Shown here: piece by piece, positions 48,694 to 53,606 of the stretch | Layout: every line of letters begins with the position of its first letter | How positions within the stretch are numbered: the first letter of the stretch is position 1 | Virus record (IMG/VR): IMGVR_UViG_3300013212_000047 | Coordinates: 1-53,606 of that record | Length of the DNA: 53,606 bases | From: a virus | Direction: 5' to 3' (one strand) | Notes under the pieces: generated by a model | The model's input: only the letters and a program-made list of their open reading frames with translations | Databases searched by the model: none | What the model was told of the DNA's origin: nothing | Translations under genes and position numbers: made by a program

Positions 48694-49127
48694 TATGCCA
48701 CCTTGTACCAAGCGTAAGTCGTTTCAGAGTTAATACCAATGAACGTAGCTGCTGAGTTTTGTGCCATTAGCCCTGTAAAACCAGACGGGACAAACAAAGT
48801 GTCACCTGACTGTGCAGCAAATGTAATAGCGTTGGCTGTTGAATCTTTTTTAACCACAACTACAAGTTTACCAACAGCGGCTCCAGATCTAGGTAATGTA
48901 ACTAAAACAGCTGCTGCTGTAGCATCTGCAATCACAAAAGTAGATCCTTCCTCTAAGCTAATACCAGCCGTCACTTCATAGATCTTGTAGTTAGAGGGAG
49001 TGTATACAGGAATAGGTGTACCAAATTTAACACCTTCGTCAATCGTTACCATTGACGCGCCAGGCTGTATACCACCGATACCGATAGCGTCCGGCGCCTC
49101 TCCACTTACAGGTGCTGGTATGGGCAT
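48693..49127 (-). CDS. Small structural protein next to the tail hub
   Basis: 144 residues, beta-rich: YEVTAGISLEEGSTFVIADA, LVTLPRSGAAVGKLVVVVKK and ITFAAQSGDTLFVPSGFTGL suggest a small beta-helix or sandwich like those in phage head or tail decoration proteins. Overlaps both neighbours by single-stop overlaps. No family recognised. Confidence 0.65.
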   Translation of the reverse strand: MPIPAPVSGEAPDAIGIGGIQPGASMVTIDEGVKFGTPIPVYTPSNYKIYEVTAGISLEEGSTFVIADATAAAVLVTLPRSGAAVGKLVVVVKKDSTANAITFAAQSGDTLFVPSGFTGLMAQNSAATFIGINSETTYAWYKVA

Positions 49128-52100
49128 TAGTTAACTCTCGCAATTCTTGAATCTTGTGCATGTATATGTACGCCTAGCAGTCGCATCGATGTGCGCGTAG
49201 TACCAGACAAAGCTACTTGAAACAAAGGAGCCAATACGTCACGTGACACATTCCGTATAGCAACTGGTCTATTTACACCCGCAGGGAACGTCCATGTAGA
49301 ACCAGTAGAAATACCTAGCGGGTTACCAGCAGATGCATATGTACCCATTTGATTCTGGACAGACCATGAAACTTGTTGGGAAACACCTGTTTTTGCTGTG
49401 CGATATCCACTTACTGTAGGAGACACGGCTGTGCCTCCAGATGACGTACTTATCTGATACGTCGTGTTTGTCCTGGCTATTACAAAGTACGTAGTGTTTA
49501 CTGTCACGTTACCAATAGTAGAGTCATACACCAACGTGTCACCAACCACGAAGTCATTATCACCAACAATCGTAGTGTTGCTAGCAGTGAAATTGGATAA
49601 CACTGTCACGTAATTGTTAGCGTAGTGTAAGTTGACTTGTGAGACACGGTTGAGGTTGTAGTACGCAATTCCTTCGCTGTATGTCTGGCCATGCTGCCTA
49701 CTCAACATACTCCAAGGAATGTCAGCAACAGTCCCACCAGTACCTCGATCACGTGTGCCAGTTAGCTTGTATATTTGACCTGAGTTGCCATCGTTGCCTG
49801 CAACGTAAAACTCTTGCGTGTCGTTACCAGCTGACATTGCTACGCCATTAGTAAACCTAATAAAATCAGTATTAGCTGCGTTACGAAGTGGTCTCCATCT
49901 AGTCCAACCCATCGTACGGAAATCCAACACATACACATAAGTGTTTGCTGATTGTGGATCAGTACTGCTAGCTATAACATCACCCACACCAGGAGCAAAT
50001 ATATAAAGCCTTTGATTATGTAATGCATAAGTAATACGCCTATACGCAGCATTGTCTAAGTCAGGAGCATTCATTGACTTATCGAGTGAAAGCATCTTAC
50101 GTAGTTCGATGGAGCGTTGTTCAATTACTCCATCATTAAACTCGACCATACCAACAGGTGTTTGCCACAGCAATCTACCAGCAACACTAACAACAGCGTT
50201 AGGCGCTATGCAACCAGATGATGGTTCACGGATCATAGCCTGAATGGTAAACGTAGATGGATTATAACCGAGCATAGGCAATACGCTATTCTCACGGAGT
50301 ATGAGCATGACAGCTGTAGAGCTATTGCTCATAATCATATTGTCGCCACCGTAAGGAAGTAGTGCTACGACTTTTTCGTTATCGTCTTTTGACGAGATGG
50401 TAAACGACGTTCCCTTGTATGCATTGGAGGGGTCATTGAAGTCCGGAACCCAGGTACTGTAGACCGCAAACTCGTTTTGCACGTCAAGGATCCACGACGC
50501 ATAAACCGTGTTGTCTTTGACTGTCCACAATCTATTCTGGTGTACTGCAATACAGGATGCTCCCGACGGCATCGGATCGCGTCCTTGTTGGTAGATCTGA
50601 CCCTGATCATAAGGCGCTCCCTCATAGAACAAGTCTCCATCAGGAACGTTATCAGCAAGACTAATCATATTCCAACTTACACTACCATTAGTCTTAGTTG
50701 TAAATGTGCTAGTCCATTTAGTACCAACAATGCCGGCATCCAAAGGAACACAAGCAATAAGCCTGAATCTACCATCAGTAAAAACAGTAGTACTACGACG
50801 GTAGACAAGTGCGTGGCTGTATTGAGGGTGAATGTTTAGCGTTGTCGTACCACTAGCCGATGGCGTCAATACTGTCCCACCGTACGTTGTACTTATGCTG
50901 AATTGATCTTTAGTCAGACCTGTTGCAATTACGTAATACGTTGTGTTTGCTACAATGTTTCCTACTGTAGTAGTAAACTTAACCGGGTCACCAGCTCTAA
51001 ACTGGTTAGGTGTAACAATCAGGACATTACCGCTTGCTATGGTTACAGTCTTTGTACCAAACGTACCCCATGGGACAGAATGACGCATGTATATCGTACC
51101 GACTTGACAAGCCATAGTGTGTACACCACTAGGGATAGATCCAGCGATAATCGGAGCGCCACCTTTAGTTGCTGACAATGTAATAATTGATGACGTAACC
51201 GACACTATGTAGTAAACGGTATTAACTGCAAAGTTTGTAGGCAACGCACCAGTAGTCGTAAACTTTACTGTTGAGTTAAGTAATGTGCGCGTGGTGTCAA
51301 ATGTACCACTTATGTTGGCACTACCATTTGTAAACGTTACGGTATACGAATCCCCCGTAAATGTCTTTGCATACCAAAGAGCGTTGGCTGTATCAACTCT
51401 AAAAGGCGTATTTGCAACAATTGAACAAGTGATGTCGGCAGAGTTACCAGTGTTCCTGTAAACAAACGAGCCACTAGTAGATGACACAATATCTATCTGG
51501 TTGACTTCAGGAACGACTGACGTAAAGTATGACGTTGGAGATGAGCCTTGTATTGAAATCTCTGTTGTGTCATACCGAATATCGTAAGGCAAACTTTCAT
51601 CTGGATTCAGAATGATAGACATACTACTAAATGCTTTAGTAGAGAGGACAGAGTTCGATGAGTTAGATGAGTCAGACTCCATACCTGTCTGACTAACTTC
51701 GTTTACCCTATACGTTGGTGGACGCAGGTTAGGCTGATCTGAGCTATACCACCGCGTGAACAAGTAATCGTACGTAGCGTTAGATGTCAACCTACCGTTT
51801 ACGACAAGCTCACCAATATTGAATATGACGTCGTTGTGATTTAGAGTAGATACGTCTTGTTCTAAACGTACGTAAACGTACTGAACGTTAGTTCTTTTGT
51901 CTTGCGCAATAGGATATATATTCCAGGACATATAACCCTTGGTTGGATCGTAGTCGCCAAACCCAGACCATGTAATAGCTGTAGCACCAACCCCTTTAAT
52001 ACCAAGCGAGGTGTATGGAGGAGATGCTTTTAATGCGTCAGGGAAGTCCATCTTCATACTGATGTAGTCTTTGTTTGACCAATCGCTATCTGGAATACTG

Positions 52101-53449
52101 AATCCACTTAACCTAACTGCTAGATTCTTTACGTAACCAGCGCCAGCTGGAAGGACACTACTATTGCGTTGCTGAACCCTAATAGGAAGCATGTTTGAAC
52201 TATTGAGGACATCGTCAGCTTTAGACGTTAGGTTTTGGCACATAGCGTAAAGACATATGTTGTCTACCAATATACCTTTATCATCTGACGTCCCTTGAGC
52301 TGAGTTACCAGTCTCAATCCTAAACCGAATTTGAGTCATGGTCGTCACCCATGCCCTGAAGTCGATTACAGCAGTTATTTTCTTCCAGTCAGTAGGACTA
52401 GTGCCAATAGCTGGCTGCATTACTTGCGTGAATACAGCACCAGGAACAGCTGCGCCACTAACATCTAATCCAGTAACAGTTATCAACACAGACTGCTGCC
52501 GAGGAGCGCTCAATGCGTCATTATTAAACATGACAGCCTTGAAATAAAACATACCAGCCTTAGACGTAACGCCATCGTATGTTAGATCTGGCACTGCTTT
52601 GGTGACGAAAATAAAGTCACCGCCGGCATCTAATAATAATGCTTTAGTGTTTGATGATCCGGTTACATACGGTGATATGGATCCTTTACCACCGTGCCAT
52701 GTAAGCGAAGATATAGTTCTGACTGTAGATGTACCAGCACCTGACGTACTCCACGGCGCACCAGGGACAGCGCCAGACGTGTCGCCTTCAAACGTGTAAC
52801 CAAACGCGGTTGACGTGTTAGTGATAAGTTCGTAGTCACCGGTGCCTGTATTAAACTTGTTGCCAAACGTAGCTACTGCTTCATCATTGTCGATAGACGA
52901 TATACCACTAATAGCTTTGACTGGAATAGTTGTAGATGTTGCTGACGGTGTAAGGAGATCACGTCCGTTTTTCATTGGCCCTTTAAGTGAAGGGACATAA
53001 TCAAACGTAACACCGTCAGTCCTAAACATATTGAACCCAGCACTACCTGGAACACCATAAATGTACTTACCGTGCTGAACAAGCTTTACGTCTGCAGCAT
53101 TGGCAGTAATGCTAGCTAACGTTGTGCTTGTCGATCCACCTTTAGTTATTTTTTTGATCTGAGCGCCACTAGATGACCCAATTACAAATATAATTTCATT
53201 ACTAACATTGTCACCCTTACGGTAAGCAATCATTTGGTATATAGGAAAAGTTTCAGCAGAAGACAATTGGGCTTGCCAACCTGGACGAACAGCTAATGCG
53301 CCGCCATCATTCCAAAGATTGACAGCATCTTGGATTTGCCCGGCTTCAAGTAAACTTGGCTGTGTATTGGTGTTAATACCAATAAAGCGCCTATCACCAA
53401 ATGTGTATGGCTGATTAACGGCAGCTGCACTTCTCGAATTATCTGGCAT
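49127..53449 (-). CDS. Tail hub / nozzle-type beta-propeller protein with inserted repeat domains
   Basis: 1,440 residues. The N-terminus QPSLLEAGQIQDAVNLWNDG followed by GALAVRPGW is the usual opening of podovirus nozzle or stabilisation proteins. Later blocks YGGDNMIMSNSSTAVMLILR, WQTPVGMVEFND and VLDFRTMGWTRWR are propeller-like blades. Inserted are a large carbohydrate-binding-like region (about 250-650) and three copies of a small beta domain with a VNTxYYV core at about 703-780, 800-875 and 1280-1351. It should close the tail tip and may bind the host surface. Confidence 0.75.
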   Translation of the reverse strand: MPDNSRSAAAVNQPYTFGDRRFIGINTNTQPSLLEAGQIQDAVNLWNDGGALAVRPGWQAQLSSAETFPIYQMIAYRKGDNVSNEIIFVIGSSSGAQIKKITKGGSTSTTLASITANAADVKLVQHGKYIYGVPGSAGFNMFRTDGVTFDYVPSLKGPMKNGRDLLTPSATSTTIPVKAISGISSIDNDEAVATFGNKFNTGTGDYELITNTSTAFGYTFEGDTSGAVPGAPWSTSGAGTSTVRTISSLTWHGGKGSISPYVTGSSNTKALLLDAGGDFIFVTKAVPDLTYDGVTSKAGMFYFKAVMFNNDALSAPRQQSVLITVTGLDVSGAAVPGAVFTQVMQPAIGTSPTDWKKITAVIDFRAWVTTMTQIRFRIETGNSAQGTSDDKGILVDNICLYAMCQNLTSKADDVLNSSNMLPIRVQQRNSSVLPAGAGYVKNLAVRLSGFSIPDSDWSNKDYISMKMDFPDALKASPPYTSLGIKGVGATAITWSGFGDYDPTKGYMSWNIYPIAQDKRTNVQYVYVRLEQDVSTLNHNDVIFNIGELVVNGRLTSNATYDYLFTRWYSSDQPNLRPPTYRVNEVSQTGMESDSSNSSNSVLSTKAFSSMSIILNPDESLPYDIRYDTTEISIQGSSPTSYFTSVVPEVNQIDIVSSTSGSFVYRNTGNSADITCSIVANTPFRVDTANALWYAKTFTGDSYTVTFTNGSANISGTFDTTRTLLNSTVKFTTTGALPTNFAVNTVYYIVSVTSSIITLSATKGGAPIIAGSIPSGVHTMACQVGTIYMRHSVPWGTFGTKTVTIASGNVLIVTPNQFRAGDPVKFTTTVGNIVANTTYYVIATGLTKDQFSISTTYGGTVLTPSASGTTTLNIHPQYSHALVYRRSTTVFTDGRFRLIACVPLDAGIVGTKWTSTFTTKTNGSVSWNMISLADNVPDGDLFYEGAPYDQGQIYQQGRDPMPSGASCIAVHQNRLWTVKDNTVYASWILDVQNEFAVYSTWVPDFNDPSNAYKGTSFTISSKDDNEKVVALLPYGGDNMIMSNSSTAVMLILRENSVLPMLGYNPSTFTIQAMIREPSSGCIAPNAVVSVAGRLLWQTPVGMVEFNDGVIEQRSIELRKMLSLDKSMNAPDLDNAAYRRITYALHNQRLYIFAPGVGDVIASSTDPQSANTYVYVLDFRTMGWTRWRPLRNAANTDFIRFTNGVAMSAGNDTQEFYVAGNDGNSGQIYKLTGTRDRGTGGTVADIPWSMLSRQHGQTYSEGIAYYNLNRVSQVNLHYANNYVTVLSNFTASNTTIVGDNDFVVGDTLVYDSTIGNVTVNTTYFVIARTNTTYQISTSSGGTAVSPTVSGYRTAKTGVSQQVSWSVQNQMGTYASAGNPLGISTGSTWTFPAGVNRPVAIRNVSRDVLAPLFQVALSGTTRTSMRLLGVHIHAQDSRIARVN

Positions 53450-53606
53450 TAGTCACAAGATCCTCTACTCCATTGTATTCCACTTACGGCAAGCTGTTTG
53501 TACACTAATGATTCTGTTGGGCTAGTCACGTACGTGCCAGTTACGTTTGTGGCTACGGTGTATATGTTTATTGGTTGAACATAACCCAAGTTGTACATCC
53601 TAAATA
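53449..53606 (-). CDS. C-terminal part of a virion gene (cut by window edge)
   Basis: The frame is open to the right edge and ends with TAA overlapping the nozzle start. The visible 50-residue part reads MYNLGYVQPINIYTVATNVT and on to WSRGSCD. The ATG at 53598 has no spaced ribosome site, so the gene may extend beyond the window. No family can be assigned. Confidence 0.5.
   Translation of the reverse strand, partial: FRMYNLGYVQPINIYTVATNVTGTYVTSPTESLVYKQLAVSGIQWSRGSCD

Noticed and set aside
1-53606. Circular closure of the window
   Set aside because: Joining the ends continues the gene at 171 with 12 unrelated residues (YLGCTTWVMFNQ) and a stop, not the GNGWY-type sequence expected in that protein type, so I treat the window as part of a larger genome.

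Overview
The window is most of the genome of a tailed bacteriophage, probably short-tailed (podovirus-like). It has a P22-type portal, a large terminase, a scaffold/capsid pair, a 1,440-residue tail-hub (nozzle) protein and a 3,280-residue virion protein of the kind ejected into the host. I see no ribosomal RNA, tRNA, CRISPR array, integrase or lysogeny repressor, and also no DNA polymerase, primase or RNA polymerase. Both window ends cut through or into genes, and the end sequences do not join into a convincing protein, so part of the genome is probably missing. The host cannot be named. At least six starts have a -10 box 5 or 6 bases before the start codon (leaderless mRNA), a habit known from Actinobacteria and Deinococcus-Thermus; this is only a hint.

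Layout. (1) 1-14.4 kb, minus strand: the virion operon, read right to left: small leader proteins, two paralogous basic proteins, small and large terminase, portal, scaffold, capsid, decoration-like protein, two related adaptor-like proteins, two membrane proteins (holin candidates) and a fibre-like protein. One plus-strand gene (10.85-11.11 kb) is embedded in it. (2) 14.5-20.8 kb, mixed strands: dUTPase, ThyX, a LuxR/GerE-type regulator, SSB, a cell-wall amidohydrolase, a Tad2-like small protein, a 3D-domain protein, an MT-A70-type adenine methylase and a staphylococcal-nuclease-like enzyme. (3) 20.8-27.7 kb, plus strand: a visibly G+C-richer island of orphan small genes with their own hairpin terminators and repeated promoter blocks. 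It includes about 0.9 kb of mostly non-coding DNA packed with short hairpins. (4) 27.7-35.6 kb, plus strand: recombination and replication genes: VRR-NUC nuclease, ERF annealing protein, Gp157-like protein, a winged-helix initiator with internal iteron-like repeats, a loader candidate and a DnaB-type helicase. (5) 35.6-53.6 kb, minus strand: the second virion block: giant polyvalent protein, two further internal-protein candidates, a small structural protein and the tail hub.

The picture is a phage that uses the host polymerase, builds its own initiation complex (initiator, loader, helicase), keeps dTTP supply clean (Dut, ThyX) and delivers large proteins with its DNA. The most unusual signals are regulatory. 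Divergent leaderless genes share a palindromic -10 box. Two other divergent promoter pairs are nested so that each -10 lies on the other's -35. A GCAAGTA motif recurs at these and other promoters. A cluster of tiny hairpins carries a constant GAAT loop on changing stems. A probable origin lies inside the initiator gene.
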